Shown: positions 25,839-34,333, numbered from the stretch's first letter. The stretch is 64,000 bases of DNA from Elusimicrobiota bacterium (GCA_016182905.1 JACPFR010000031.1:1-64000), one strand, 5' to 3'. Notes: generated by a model from the sequence alone, not told the origin. Numbers and translations: made by a program.

Positions 25839-27268
25839 TTCTTGGGCCAGCTCTTCTTCTCGCGGTGCGCGACGACGACGGACACGCCCTGGTCGCGCAG
25901 GTGCTTGGCCAGCCGCTCGGCCAGGTACACGGAGCGGTGCTGGCCGCCGGTGCAGCCGAAGGCGACGAACAGGTCGGTGAAGTTCCGGCGACCGTAGTCC
26001 TCGACGGCCTGGTCGATCATGGAGAACGCCGAGCGCGCCCAGCGGTCGACCTCGTCCTGCTTCGACAGGTAGGCGATCACCTCCGCGTCGAGGCCGGACT
26101 GCGTCTTGAAGACGATCTGGCGGCCGGGATTGGGCAGGCAGCGGCAATCGAGGACGTACCCGCCGCCGTGGCTGCCCTGGTCCTTGGGCATGCCGCCCTT
26201 GTAGGAGAAGCTCTGGATCCGGACCGTCAGCTTCAATTTCGCCGAGCCGAACTGCCGCAGCGCCGAGGAGCCGACGAGCTTCTTGAACACGCCCGTCAGC
26301 TCGGGGACCTCGACCGGCAGGCCGGAGATCGCGAGGACGTGCTCGATGTTGCGGATCGCGTAGGGGATGCTCTGCAGGAACAGGGGCTTCTTCTCGTGGA
26401 AGCCGCGCAGGCCGTAGGCGCCCATCGCCTGCATGATGCGGATGAGCACGAAGCCTGGAAAAAATCTCTTGAATTCGTTCCGTTCTATCGGAGCGAGCTT
26501 TCCTGCTTCCGTTATATAAAGATCCAGGAGTTCGTCCCTGAGATCGAACGGCACGTCGGCTTTCGCGTCGTATAAAAGGGAGGCGATGTCGTAGTGAAGG
26601 GCGCCGCGCCGGCCGCCCTGATAGTCGATGAAGTAGGGCTTGCCGTCCTTGAGCATCACGTTGCGCGACTGGAAGTCGCGGCACAGGAAGTGCTTCCGGT
26701 CGGCGGCGAGCAGGTAGTCCGCGAAGACCTGGAAGTCCTCCTCGAGCCTTTCTTCGTGGAACGGGATGGAACCCAACGTCAGGAAGTAGTACTTGAAATA
26801 GTTGAGGTCCCAGAGCATCGACTGCTTGTCGAAGCTCTGGCGCGGGTAGCACCACTTGTCGTCGATCGTCGCGCCGGCCGTGATCTGGATCTTCGGGAGC
26901 CAGCGGACGACGTCGTGATAAGACGAGACGACCTCGGGCGGAAAGCCCGCCGGGGTCCGGCGCTTGCCGAGGAACTGGAACAGGGTCGTGTCCCCGAGGT
27001 CCTCCTCGAGATAGGCCGTGGCCTCCTTGTTCTCGGCGTAGAACTCCGGCACCGGTATGCCGTTCTTGAAGAAGTGCTTGGAGAACTCGATGAACGCGCG
27101 GTTCTCCTTGGCGTCGTCGTTCAAGACGCCGATGGCCGTGGTCCCCGCGCCGGTCAGGCGGTAGATCTTGCGGCTGGACCCGTCCGCCCTCACGGGGACG
27201 AGCGCGTCCGCCTCGGCGCCGAAGCGCGAGCGGAACAGCTCTCTCAGGGGGTCGGGAGCCTCGGTCAT
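25835..27268 (-). CDS. AmgK-like sugar kinase fused to RapZ C-terminal domain
   Basis: A 477-residue protein. Residues 1-320 form an aminoglycoside-phosphotransferase-fold kinase with the catalytic loop FLCRDFQSRN (Asp and Asn of the Brenner motif; the usual His is Cys) and metal motif FIDYQGG. Residues about 350-477 match the C-terminal domain of RapZ (UPF0042): SFSYKGGMP, LDCRCLPNPG and FVAFGCTGGQHRSVYLAERLA. RapZ-CTD binds glucosamine-6-phosphate and RNA in E. coli. The fusion with the adjacent MurU-like enzyme suggests cell-wall sugar phosphorylation tied to amino-sugar sensing. TAAGAT (27275-27280) ends 6 nt before the start. Confidence 0.85.
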   Translation of the reverse strand: MTEAPDPLRELFRSRFGAEADALVPVRADGSSRKIYRLTGAGTTAIGVLNDDAKENRAFIEFSKHFFKNGIPVPEFYAENKEATAYLEEDLGDTTLFQFLGKRRTPAGFPPEVVSSYHDVVRWLPKIQITAGATIDDKWCYPRQSFDKQSMLWDLNYFKYYFLTLGSIPFHEERLEEDFQVFADYLLAADRKHFLCRDFQSRNVMLKDGKPYFIDYQGGRRGALHYDIASLLYDAKADVPFDLRDELLDLYITEAGKLAPIERNEFKRFFPGFVLIRIMQAMGAYGLRGFHEKKPLFLQSIPYAIRNIEHVLAISGLPVEVPELTGVFKKLVGSSALRQFGSAKLKLTVRIQSFSYKGGMPKDQGSHGGGYVLDCRCLPNPGRQIVFKTQSGLDAEVIAYLSKQDEVDRWARSAFSMIDQAVEDYGRRNFTDLFVAFGCTGGQHRSVYLAERLAKHLRDQGVSVVVAHREKKSWPKK

Positions 27269-27325
27269 AAATTCATCTTAGCGCTTCACTGGACGCGCGT
27301 CCAGCCGATGGTCTATCATCGAGGC

Positions 27326-27703
27326 ATGAGAAACCTCCTGATCGCCGCTTTCGCCGCCGCCTTTATCACGGAAACGTTCGCGGCCGGTGCCGCGACGCCC
27401 GCCGCCCCGGTCCGCGAGTTCAAATCGGTGAACATCGAGGTCAAAGGCAACAAGATCTGGACCCCCGGCGTCTTCATCGTCAAGAAGGGCGACCGGGTGA
27501 AGATCACCCTCGTCAACACCGCGCCGTCCGGCGTCCACGCCTTCGCGATCGAGGGCATCCCGGGCTCCGAGGCGTCGGTCGACAACAAGGAAGGGGCGAA
27601 CACGAAGGTCGTCGAGTTCACCGCCGACAAGGCCGGCCTGTTCCGCGTGTACTGCCCGATGCACATCCCGCACGTCGGCGGACAGCTGCTCGTCCTGGAA
27701 TAG
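27326..27703 (+). CDS. Exported cupredoxin-like protein
   Basis: A 125-residue secreted protein with a signal (RNLLIAAFAAAFITETFAAGA) and a single cupredoxin fold. Copper ligand candidates are His in GVHAFAIEG and Cys/His in YCPMHIPHVGGQ. It resembles the cupredoxin domain of plastocyanin/nitrous-oxide-reductase-like electron or copper carriers. TATCAT (27314-27319) ends 6 nt before the ATG. Its TAG abuts the ATG of the CDF transporter with no gap, hinting at joint metal handling. Confidence 0.8.
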   Translation: MRNLLIAAFAAAFITETFAAGAATPAAPVREFKSVNIEVKGNKIWTPGVFIVKKGDRVKITLVNTAPSGVHAFAIEGIPGSEASVDNKEGANTKVVEFTADKAGLFRVYCPMHIPHVGGQLLVLE

Positions 27704-28711
27704 ATGACCGTCACCGACGTCGATCAGCGGGAGCGGGTCCGCGCGATCGTCATCTCCCTCGCGGCCGGGACGGCCATCCTGGGCCTGAAGGCCGCCGCCT
27801 ACTACATGACGGGCTCGATGGCGCTGCAGTCCGACGCGTTGGAGAGCATCGTCAACGTGGTGGCCGCCGCCTTCGGCCTCGGGGCCGTCGTCTTCGCCGG
27901 CCAGCCGGCCGACAAGGACCACCCCTACGGCCACGGCAAGATGGAGTACTTCGCCGCCGCCTTCGAGGGCGGGCTGATCTCGCTGGCGGCCGTCCTCATC
28001 CTCTACGAGTCGGTCGTGGCGCTGGCGCGCGGCGTCGAGCTGAAAAGCCTCGGCCTGGGCCTGGCGCTGAACGTCTCCGCGGGGGCGCTCAACGGCCTTC
28101 TCGGCTGGTACCTGCTGCGCACGGGCCGGCGGCTCAAGTCCAAGACGCTCGAGGCCGACGGCCATCACGTGCTCTCCGACTTCTACACGACCGGCGGCAT
28201 CTTCGCCGGCCTCCTGCTCGTCCATTTCACCGGCTTGAGCTGGCTCGACCCCCTGATCGCGATCGCGGTGGCCGTCCTCCTCGCCAAGACCGGCTTCCGG
28301 CTCGTGCGCGAGTCGGCGGCGGCGCTGCTCGACGAGGAGGACTCGGCCACGATCGCGACGATCGTGGGGACGCTCGACGGCCTCCTGAAGAAGGGCGTCG
28401 ACGAGAGCGGCGTGATCACGGTCCACGGCCTGCGCGCCATCCGCGCCGGACGCTACACGCACGTCGACATCCACCTCGTCGTTCCCGAATACCTGCCCGT
28501 GGCGGAGGCCCACGACGACACGGAGCGCCTCGAGAAGAGGCTGATCGCGGCCTCGGGGCTCGAGGGCGAGATGCACGTCCACATCGACCCCTGCCGGCGG
28601 AAGTACTGCGCGCGCTGCACCGATTCCGCCTGTCCGATCCGCGTCGAGCCGCTGAAGGGCTCCGTGACCCTGACGGCCGAGGAAGCCGTGCTCGTCGAGC
28701 CGATCGAGTAG
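27704..28711 (+). CDS. Cation diffusion facilitator (FieF/YiiP-type)
   Basis: A 335-residue metal/proton antiporter with six membrane segments. Signature sites: SDALESIVN in helix 2, HPYGHGKMEYF in the loop, DGHHVLSD in helix 5, and the cytoplasmic ferredoxin-like domain (about 210-300) with HVDIHL and HVHIDP metal-binding strands. A Cys-rich extension (CRRKYCARCTDSACP) follows the domain and may be an extra metal sensor. Second gene of the cupredoxin operon. Confidence 0.9.
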   Translation: MTVTDVDQRERVRAIVISLAAGTAILGLKAAAYYMTGSMALQSDALESIVNVVAAAFGLGAVVFAGQPADKDHPYGHGKMEYFAAAFEGGLISLAAVLILYESVVALARGVELKSLGLGLALNVSAGALNGLLGWYLLRTGRRLKSKTLEADGHHVLSDFYTTGGIFAGLLLVHFTGLSWLDPLIAIAVAVLLAKTGFRLVRESAAALLDEEDSATIATIVGTLDGLLKKGVDESGVITVHGLRAIRAGRYTHVDIHLVVPEYLPVAEAHDDTERLEKRLIAASGLEGEMHVHIDPCRRKYCARCTDSACPIRVEPLKGSVTLTAEEAVLVEPIE

Positions 28712-28714
28712 GGC

Positions 28715-29368
28715 GTGGCCGAGCCGGCCTGCCCGCTGTGCGCCGGCCCGTCCCGCCCGTTCCACCGCGCCGAGCGGGACTTCCTGCGCTGCGGCACCTG
28801 CGCCTTGACCTTCGTCCCCGTGTCCCAGCACCTGGCGCCCGACGCCGAGCGCTCCCGCTATGCGACGCACCGCAACTCCCCGGAGGACGCGGGCTACCGC
28901 GCGTTCCTCGACCGCCTGCTGGCGCCGCTCTCCGCGCGCCTGCCCGCCGGCGCGCGCGGGCTCGACTACGGCAGCGGCCCGGGCCCCACGGCCTCGGTGA
29001 TGATGCGCGAGCGCGGCTTCGTCATGACCGACTACGATCCGTTCTTCGCGCCGGGCGAGTCGCCGCTCGGTTCGTCCTACGACTTCGTCGTCTGCACCGA
29101 GGTCGCCGAGCACCTGCGCCGCCCCGCCGAGGTCTTCGAGCGCCTCGACGCCCTGCTCGCCCCGGGCGGGACGCTGGGCGTGCTCACCGGCGTGCTCGAG
29201 GACGACGCGGCGTTCCCGTCCTGGTGGTACCGCAAGGACCCGACGCATATCGCGTTTTATCGGCCGGAGACGCTCGCCTGGATCGCGCGCCGCTTCGGCT
29301 GGACGCTCGAGCGTCCGTCGCGCGACGCCGCGCTGTTCCTCAAGCCCCGCTCGGGGCTTTGTGTATAA
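28715..29368 (+). CDS. SAM methyltransferase with N-terminal zinc ribbon
   Basis: A 217-residue protein starting at GTG, 3 nt after the CDF stop. CPLC and CGTC at the N-terminus form a zinc-ribbon-like pair, as in methyltransferases of the Methyltransf_11/23 type that act on sugars or lipids. SAM motif: GLDYGSGPGP; later VCTEVAEHLRRPAEVFERLDALLAPGG. The final codons form a hairpin, and the TAA stop lies inside the -10 of the next gene. Confidence 0.75.
   Translation: MAEPACPLCAGPSRPFHRAERDFLRCGTCALTFVPVSQHLAPDAERSRYATHRNSPEDAGYRAFLDRLLAPLSARLPAGARGLDYGSGPGPTASVMMRERGFVMTDYDPFFAPGESPLGSSYDFVVCTEVAEHLRRPAEVFERLDALLAPGGTLGVLTGVLEDDAAFPSWWYRKDPTHIAFYRPETLAWIARRFGWTLERPSRDAALFLKPRSGLCV
29342..29359 (+). 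terminator. Hairpin at the end of the methyltransferase gene
   Basis: An 8-bp stem AAGCCCCG/CGGGGCTT with a 2-nt apex lies inside the last codons, followed by TTTGTGT. It may attenuate transcription just upstream of the next promoter. Confidence 0.45.
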
Positions 29369-29369
29369 T
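29364..29369 (+). promoter_or_regulatory. TATAAT -10 overlapping a stop codon
   Basis: A perfect TATAAT ends 6 nt before the ATG at 29376 and contains the TAA stop (29366-29368) of the preceding gene. No clear -35 is seen. Confidence 0.65.
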
Positions 29370-29375
29370 GGCGTC

Positions 29376-29735
29376 ATGAACCCTATCGCGTTCGTCGCCA
29401 CGGGCCTGCTCGTCGGAGTCTTCAGCGGGATGGTCGGCGTCGGCGGCGGCATCATCCTCGTCCCGATCCTCGTCCTCTTCTTCGGCTTCTCCCAGCACAT
29501 GGCCCAGGGCACCAGCACCGCGATGCTCCTGCCGCCGATCGGCGTCCTCGCGGCCTGGACCTACTACCAGAAGGGCATGGTGGACGTGAAGGCCGCGGGG
29601 CTGCTGTGCGCGGGCTTCGTCCTCGGCGGGCTGTTCGGCGCCAAGATCGCGGTCGCGCTGCCCCAGGAGATCCTGCGGCGCTCCTTCGGAGTGCTGCTGC
29701 TCGGCATTTCCCTCAAATTGATCCTCGCCAAGTGA
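29376..29735 (+). CDS. Half-size TauE/SafE permease
   Basis: A 119-residue membrane protein with four hydrophobic segments and the TauE signature GVFSGMVGVGGGIILVPIL plus AQGTSTAMLLPP. Full-length family members have two such halves; this protein probably works as a dimer. TauE/SafE proteins export sulfite or sulfoacetate-type anions. The next gene follows 7 nt downstream. Confidence 0.8.
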   Translation: MNPIAFVATGLLVGVFSGMVGVGGGIILVPILVLFFGFSQHMAQGTSTAMLLPPIGVLAAWTYYQKGMVDVKAAGLLCAGFVLGGLFGAKIAVALPQEILRRSFGVLLLGISLKLILAK

Positions 29736-29742
29736 GACGACC

Positions 29743-31740
29743 ATGAAAATCCTCCTCCTGACCGCCCTGTTCGCCGTTTCCGCCTCCGCCGCCGGCCCGA
29801 CGGCGAAAATACACGGCTTCGATCCCGCCGCGATGGACCTGACGGCCAAGCCCTGCGTCGACTTCTATCAGTACGCCTGCGGCGGCTGGCTCAAGAAGAA
29901 CCCGATCCCGGCCGACCAGTCCCGCTGGGGCCGCTTCAACGAGCTCGCCGAGCGCAACAAGGAGATCCTGCGCGGCGTGCTCGAGGCCGCGGCCGCCTCG
30001 CCCAAGGACGACTCCTCGCGGCGCATCGGCGCCTTGTACGGCGCGTGCATGGACGAGGCCGCCGCCGAGGCCGCCGGGCTCAAGCCGCTCGCCGCGGAGC
30101 TCGACGCGATCGCGGCCCTGTCCTCGGCCAAGGACTTGGCACCCCTGCTCGGGCGCCTGCACCGCACCGGCGTCAACGCCGGCTTCGGCTACGGCTCCGA
30201 CCAGGACTACAAGGACTCGACCTCGGTGATCGCGCTCGTCGACCAGGCCGGCCTCGGCCTGCCCGACCGCGACTACTACTTCAAGGACGACGCGAAGTCC
30301 GCCGACCTGCGCCGCGCCTACGAGTGGCACGTCGCGCGCTCCTTCGGCCTCGCCGGCGCCGATCCGAAGACCGCCGCCGAGGCGGCGGCCGCCGTCATGC
30401 GCGTGGAGACCGCGCTCGCGAAGTCCTCGATGGACCGCGTCTCCCGCCGCGACCCGATGAACACCTACCACAAGATGACGCGCGAGGAGCTGGCGAAGCT
30501 CGCGCCCGCCTTCGACTGGAACGCGTACTTCGACGCCGCCGGCGGCCCGGCCTGGACCTCGGTCAACGCCTCCTCGCCGGACTTCCTCAAGGGCTTCGGG
30601 GCCGCCCTCAAGGAGACGCCGCTCGCCGACCTCAAGGCCTACCTGCGCTGGCGCGTGCTCTCCGGCTCGCAGTTCTGGCTCGGCCGCGCCTTCGTCGAGG
30701 AGAAGTTCGACTTCTACGGCCGGCGCCTGACCGGCGCCAAGGAGCTCAAGCCCCGCTGGAAGCGCTGCGTGGAGCTCGTCGACGGCATGCTCGGCGAGGA
30801 CCTCGGCCGCGGCTACGTCGAGAAGGCCTATCCTCCCGCGACGAAGAAGAAGATGGACGCCCTCGTCGTCGCCGTCGAGGCCGCCCTCAAGGACGACATC
30901 TCCGGCCTCGACTGGATGACGCCGGCGACGAAGGAGAAGGCGCTGGCCAAGCTCGCCGCGATCGGCAACAAGGTCGGCTATCCCGAGAAATGGCGCGACT
31001 ACTCGACGGTCAAGATCGACCGCGCCGACCTGGTCGGCTCGATCCGCTCCGCGATCGACTTCGAGCATCTGCGCCAGTTGAATAAGATCGGCAAGCCCGT
31101 CGACCGCAAGGAGTGGCACATGACGCCGCCGACGGTCAACGCCTACTACAACCCGCAGATGAACGACATCAACTTCCCCGCGGGCATACTCCAGCCCCCG
31201 TTCTTCGACCCCGAGATGCCCGAGGCGGTGAACCTCGGCGGGATCGGCATGGTGATCGGCCACGAGCTGACCCACGGCTTCGACGACTCGGGCCGCAAGT
31301 TCGACCTCAACGGCAACATGAACGACTGGTGGACGCCCGAGGACGCCAAGGCCTTCGAGGGCCGCGCCCAGTGCTTCGTCGACCAGTATGCTTCTTACGA
31401 AGCGATCCCGGGAGTGAGGCTCAACGGCAAGCTGACCTTGGGCGAGAACACCGCCGACAACGGCGGCCTGCTCGTCGCCGGCCTCGCCGTGGACAAGCTC
31501 GGGCCGCGGAAGAAGTGGAAGGGCTTCACGCCGCGCCAGCTCCTGTACCTGGGCTTCTCCCAGATCTGGTGCCAGAACCGCACCGAGCAGGCCGCGCGCA
31601 TGCTCGCCGCGGTGGACCCGCACTCGGCCGCGCGCGAGCGCGTGATCGGGCCGCTGTCGAACTCGGCCGAGTTCGCGAAGGCGTTCTCCTGCAAGCCCGG
31701 AGACCCTATGGTCGCGCCGAAGGCCTGCCGCGTCTGGTGA
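29743..31740 (+). CDS. M13 family metallopeptidase (neprilysin/PepO)
   Basis: A 665-residue exported peptidase with a signal (MKILLLTALFAVSASA). The N-terminal part opens with PCVDFYQYACGGWLKKNPIP, typical of M13. Zinc site: HELTH (His507, Glu508, His511) and Glu568 in GENTADNGG; substrate-binding NAYYNP precedes. The C-terminus ends CRVW, the conserved M13 terminal motif. It hydrolyses oligopeptides. The last 36 nt before its stop recur at 34443-34478 in a relic. Confidence 0.93.
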   Translation: MKILLLTALFAVSASAAGPTAKIHGFDPAAMDLTAKPCVDFYQYACGGWLKKNPIPADQSRWGRFNELAERNKEILRGVLEAAAASPKDDSSRRIGALYGACMDEAAAEAAGLKPLAAELDAIAALSSAKDLAPLLGRLHRTGVNAGFGYGSDQDYKDSTSVIALVDQAGLGLPDRDYYFKDDAKSADLRRAYEWHVARSFGLAGADPKTAAEAAAAVMRVETALAKSSMDRVSRRDPMNTYHKMTREELAKLAPAFDWNAYFDAAGGPAWTSVNASSPDFLKGFGAALKETPLADLKAYLRWRVLSGSQFWLGRAFVEEKFDFYGRRLTGAKELKPRWKRCVELVDGMLGEDLGRGYVEKAYPPATKKKMDALVVAVEAALKDDISGLDWMTPATKEKALAKLAAIGNKVGYPEKWRDYSTVKIDRADLVGSIRSAIDFEHLRQLNKIGKPVDRKEWHMTPPTVNAYYNPQMNDINFPAGILQPPFFDPEMPEAVNLGGIGMVIGHELTHGFDDSGRKFDLNGNMNDWWTPEDAKAFEGRAQCFVDQYASYEAIPGVRLNGKLTLGENTADNGGLLVAGLAVDKLGPRKKWKGFTPRQLLYLGFSQIWCQNRTEQAARMLAAVDPHSAARERVIGPLSNSAEFAKAFSCKPGDPMVAPKACRVW

Positions 31741-31765
31741 CCCTCGGCAGATTGCTGTCCGGGCC

Positions 31766-32140
31766 TTACGTCCCCCTGGCGCGGGAACTGGCGGTTACGC
31801 CCCGCTTGGACGGCTTTCGAACCTTTTTTGCCGAAAGCGTGCTTGTTGAGCCATCGCTCACGCAGGTTCCATCTATTTTGTAGACCAAGGGGTATTTCCC
31901 GGGCTGCTGGAGCGAGTCCAATTCCAGATCGACATCCAGATCGGGCCAGTGCAAGTGCGTCCCGTGAAGCAGCTTGAGATTGTATATCGCGGCCAGCTTC
32001 GCTTCCTTGAACCAGGGATAGTCCGCATACGCCAAGAAATATTCCTTTCCCCGAATGAGCAGCCATATCCCATTCCTGGAAATATCTTGGACTTCAGCGG
32101 CCAAAGTGTTTTTTCCAGGCGCGGACGATCTCATCTTCAT
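31766..32140 (-). CDS. DUF2442-family protein
   Basis: A 124-residue protein whose central part (DISRNGIWLLIRGKEYFLAYADYPWF...) matches DUF2442, small proteins often found beside DUF4160 genes. The start at 32140 overlaps the DUF4160 gene by 47 nt; a later start near VQDISRNG is possible. Its Ser/Lys-rich tail after about residue 95 is probably disordered. Lower GC than the flanking chromosome marks it as accessory. Antitoxin- or regulator-like function is only guessed from the pairing. Confidence 0.75.
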   Translation of the reverse strand: MKMRSSAPGKNTLAAEVQDISRNGIWLLIRGKEYFLAYADYPWFKEAKLAAIYNLKLLHGTHLHWPDLDVDLELDSLQQPGKYPLVYKIDGTCVSDGSTSTLSAKKVRKPSKRGVTASSRARGT

Positions 32141-32333
32141 GTTCCTCGACGACTTTTTGAATCTCCTTCAAGACTCTTGGTGAAAGGCCGCAGTGTTGAT
32201 TCAGTGATATGATCGGCTCAAGCCAATATTTCGCTTCTCCATCCGGACAAGAAACGTGGACATGCATGCGATCTTCTTCACGTGAGAAGAAAAAGAACCT
32301 GTAGCTCTTATACCGAAAGACGGTCGGACTCAT
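32094..32333 (-). CDS. DUF4160-family protein
   Basis: A 79-residue protein, MSPTVFRYKSYRFFFFSREE followed by HVHVSC, WLEP and a C-terminal helix with KEIQKVVEEHEDEIVRAW, matching DUF4160. The start was set by TTGTTC-N17-TATAAT upstream; an alternative start at 32441 would run through that promoter. It is the first gene of a two-gene unit with DUF2442. Such pairs have a toxin-antitoxin-like size and distribution, but I know of no established activity. Confidence 0.8.
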   Translation of the reverse strand: MSPTVFRYKSYRFFFFSREEDRMHVHVSCPDGEAKYWLEPIISLNQHCGLSPRVLKEIQKVVEEHEDEIVRAWKKHFGR

Positions 32334-32668
32334 CGTGTACGACAAATTATAACAGGCCCCTCCATGATGAACAAGAGGTGCGCATCCATCGCCGGGGGCC
32401 TGCAAAAGGCGGCATGGCCGGGAACAATACGGCGGGTTCAATCGTATGGTATGAGCGGCAGCCGCCGTCGGCGCGGCTTACCGCCCGCGGGACGCGGCCG
32501 GCAGCGCGCGCCTGCCCGTCGTGCGACGCTAAGCGCGCGGTCGTGGAAAGGGCGGAATGCGCGCTAGAAATTCCTACTTCGTAAAGGCGCCTATCTCATG
32601 GAAGGCGCGGGTCTCGCCGTGGGCGAGGTGGCTAACTGACACCGGGTCGTCACTGGGTCCGGGTCCCG
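32334..32668. other. Gene-poor stretch with a coding-like relic
   Basis: No intact gene. On the minus strand from about 32668 to the TAG at 32574-32576 one frame reads ...DPVSVSHLAHGETRAFHEIG...FTK and stops; it has no start of its own and is out of frame with the TPR gene upstream. It looks like the 3' end of a lost gene. The rest shows nothing I can name. Confidence 0.4.
32346..32374 (-). promoter_or_regulatory. Promoter of the DUF4160-DUF2442 unit
   Basis: TTGTTC (32369-32374) and TATAAT (32346-32351) on the minus strand, 17 nt apart, with 12 nt to the ATG. Confidence 0.6.
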
Positions 32669-33367
32669 CTATCGAGGCGGGGTGCCGCTGAGCTCACGGA
32701 CCCGCTGCTGGTCCCGGCGCGCGTTCTCGATCTGTCCATCGCGAAGGTAGGCGATGGCCCGGTTGTTGTAGGCCTGGATGAAGTCCGGCTTGATGTCGAT
32801 CGCGCGCGAAAGCGCCGCGATGGCTTCCTTGTATCGGCCCGCCGCCAAGTGGGCGCTCCCCTCGTTGTAATGGACGTACGGGTCCGACGGCCTCAATTCC
32901 TCGGCGCGCCGCTCGTCCCGCTCCGCATCCTCTACTTGCCCTAGCCGGCGATAGGCCTGCGCGCGAGCGAGGTAGGTGGCCCAGTTCTTCGGGTCGTGCG
33001 AGACCGAGGCGTCCAGGTCCTCGAGCGCCCCGGCCGGGGATCCGAGGGCTAGACGGGCGCGGCCCCGCATGAGGAACGCCGGGGCCTTGATGTAAGCATA
33101 GGCGGGATCCTTGTCGAGCAGGACGACGGCGGCGTCGAGCTGGGTCAGCGCGGCCGCGTGCTCCCCCCGGCCCTGCAGGATGCCGGCGAGGTTGAATCGC
33201 GCCTTGAGGTGCTCGGGGTCGAGGGCGATGGCGGCGAGGTACTCCTGCTTCGCCTCCTCGACCCTTCCCGCGTTCGCCAGCTCGTTCCCTCTCACGTAGC
33301 GCGCCTCCGCATCTGGCGAAGGGGCCGCCGCGACTGCGGCGGCGAGAAGAAGCGCGAGCATCGGCAC
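32669..33367 (-). CDS. Exported TPR-repeat protein
   Basis: A 232-residue protein with a short signal (MLALLLAAAVAAAPS) and five to six TPR units, e.g. ARYVRGNELANAGRVEEAKQE, HLKARFNLAGILQGRGEHAAA, YVHYNEGSAHLAAGRYKEAI and YNNRAIAYLRDGQIENARRD. A protein-interaction scaffold of the envelope. I chose GTG at 33367 because TACCAT (33374-33379) ends 6 nt before it; ATG at 33361, two codons later, is the alternative. Sits inside the accessory island. Confidence 0.8.
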   Translation of the reverse strand: MPMLALLLAAAVAAAPSPDAEARYVRGNELANAGRVEEAKQEYLAAIALDPEHLKARFNLAGILQGRGEHAAALTQLDAAVVLLDKDPAYAYIKAPAFLMRGRARLALGSPAGALEDLDASVSHDPKNWATYLARAQAYRRLGQVEDAERDERRAEELRPSDPYVHYNEGSAHLAAGRYKEAIAALSRAIDIKPDFIQAYNNRAIAYLRDGQIENARRDQQRVRELSGTPPR

Positions 33368-33512
33368 GCTGGTATGGTACGCGTTCGGCCGCCTCCAGTC
33401 AAGAGGAAGACTTGTCCAATACAGAATGAGCCTGAAATCCGGGAGATTCCAACACTTAGGAGCTATGTATGCTAGATTGACGTGACGCCCAGCGCCGCTA
33501 CGCTCCGACAAG

Positions 33513-33580
33513 TGGTCGGCATGGTCCGGGCGCGTGGTCGGCATCCCACCGAAACGCTGGTCGGCTTGGCCGGAATACGT
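33513..33580. repeat. Three short direct repeats starting TGGTCGGC
   Basis: TGGTCGGC occurs at 33513, 33535 and 33558, spaced 22 and 23 nt, each followed by related C/G-rich sequence. Arrays of about 20-nt repeats occur at the ends of IS21-family elements, so this could be the remnant of one end; no transposase gene is present. Confidence 0.45.
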
Positions 33581-33647
33581 AGCTGGATGCGGAATGCCCA
33601 AGAAGTGGTTTTTTCTACAGCTTCGCTAGGACGCCCTGGAGAATCGC

Positions 33648-34031
33648 GTGAGAGATATCCGCCGCCTCCTGATATTCGGCTGTTGCATGGCCGCTATAGC
33701 CTGCGCGCCTCGGTCAGCGTTCATTTCGAAGCCTGCTGATGAAAAGGAACAGATGAAGGTGGTCTTGAAAAACCTGGCGTTTCACGACGGAGTGCTCGAG
33801 GGCGAAGTCGTCAATGAGTCCGCCAGGACAGTGCGGCTGGCCATAGTGGAAGTCGCATTTCTGGACTCATCAGGGAAACAGGCCTTTGCGCAGGATTTCC
33901 GGGCGGTGCCAGGTGGTGACGGGCAGGGACTCTTGCCGGGATACGTGAAGCACTTTAACTATCAACTGAAGATATCGCAGGCAGCTGGGATCACGGTCGC
34001 CGGCAAGATCAAGGCTATTGAATACGACTAG
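33648..34031 (+). CDS. Small lipoprotein with FxLYD-like domain
   Basis: A 127-residue protein starting at GTG (TGGAG lies 7 nt upstream). Signal with lipobox MAAIAC (lipidated Cys about residue 19). The mature domain VVLKNLAFHDGVLEGEVVNE, then TVRLAIVEVAFLDSSGK, looks like the FxLYD/DUF-type beta-sandwich found in surface lipoproteins. Codon use is less GC-rich than the chromosome core, in line with the island. Function unknown. Confidence 0.65.
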   Translation: MRDIRRLLIFGCCMAAIACAPRSAFISKPADEKEQMKVVLKNLAFHDGVLEGEVVNESARTVRLAIVEVAFLDSSGKQAFAQDFRAVPGGDGQGLLPGYVKHFNYQLKISQAAGITVAGKIKAIEYD

Positions 34032-34093
34032 AATGCCGCGTCCTGACTATCCCCTTCTTGGGGAGTGACGCACACGGTGGGCGAACGAGACGT

Positions 34094-34129
34094 GCCCGGG
34101 GGGCGCCTTGCGCTTGCGCCCCCCCGGGC
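34094..34129. terminator. Strong G/C hairpin in the island
   Basis: Arms 34094-34106 and 34116-34129 pair over 13 bp with one bulged C and a 9-nt loop. It follows the lipoprotein gene by 62 nt and precedes the 3' end of a minus-strand relic, so it could end transcripts from both sides. No T tract. Confidence 0.5.
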
Positions 34130-34136
34130 TTCACCC

Positions 34137-34330
34137 CTACCTCTTACCCGCCCCTGCCGTCATCCGCTCCAGCCCCGCCTTCTTCATCTCCTCGGGCGAC
34201 ATGTCCTTCTGCGCATCAAGAGCATTTCTCGCAAAGCTTTCAAGCTCGTTCCATGAATTGACGTATCCATGAAAGCGTCCCGGGAGGTGTTCTCTAAGGA
34301 CCACGATCTGTTCATTGCTGACATCGACGC
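34137..34330 (-). pseudogene. Minus-strand gene fragment
   Basis: An open frame of about 60 codons ending at TAG (34137-34139) reads ...VVLREHLPGRFHGYVNSWNE, ...FARNALDAQKDMSPEEMKKAGLERM...GKR. The charged helical C-terminal end looks like real protein, but there is no ribosome binding site or upstream portion and the frame is closed by a TGA near 34350. Probably the 3' end of a lost gene; GTG-started expression of a small protein is not excluded. Confidence 0.45.
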
Positions 34331-34333
34331 GCG

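Noticed and set aside
32540-32660. Possible small RNA or tRNA-like fold in the island
   Set aside because: No acceptor stem, anticodon arm or T-loop consensus could be found; the pairing seen is weak and part of it reads as a protein relic.
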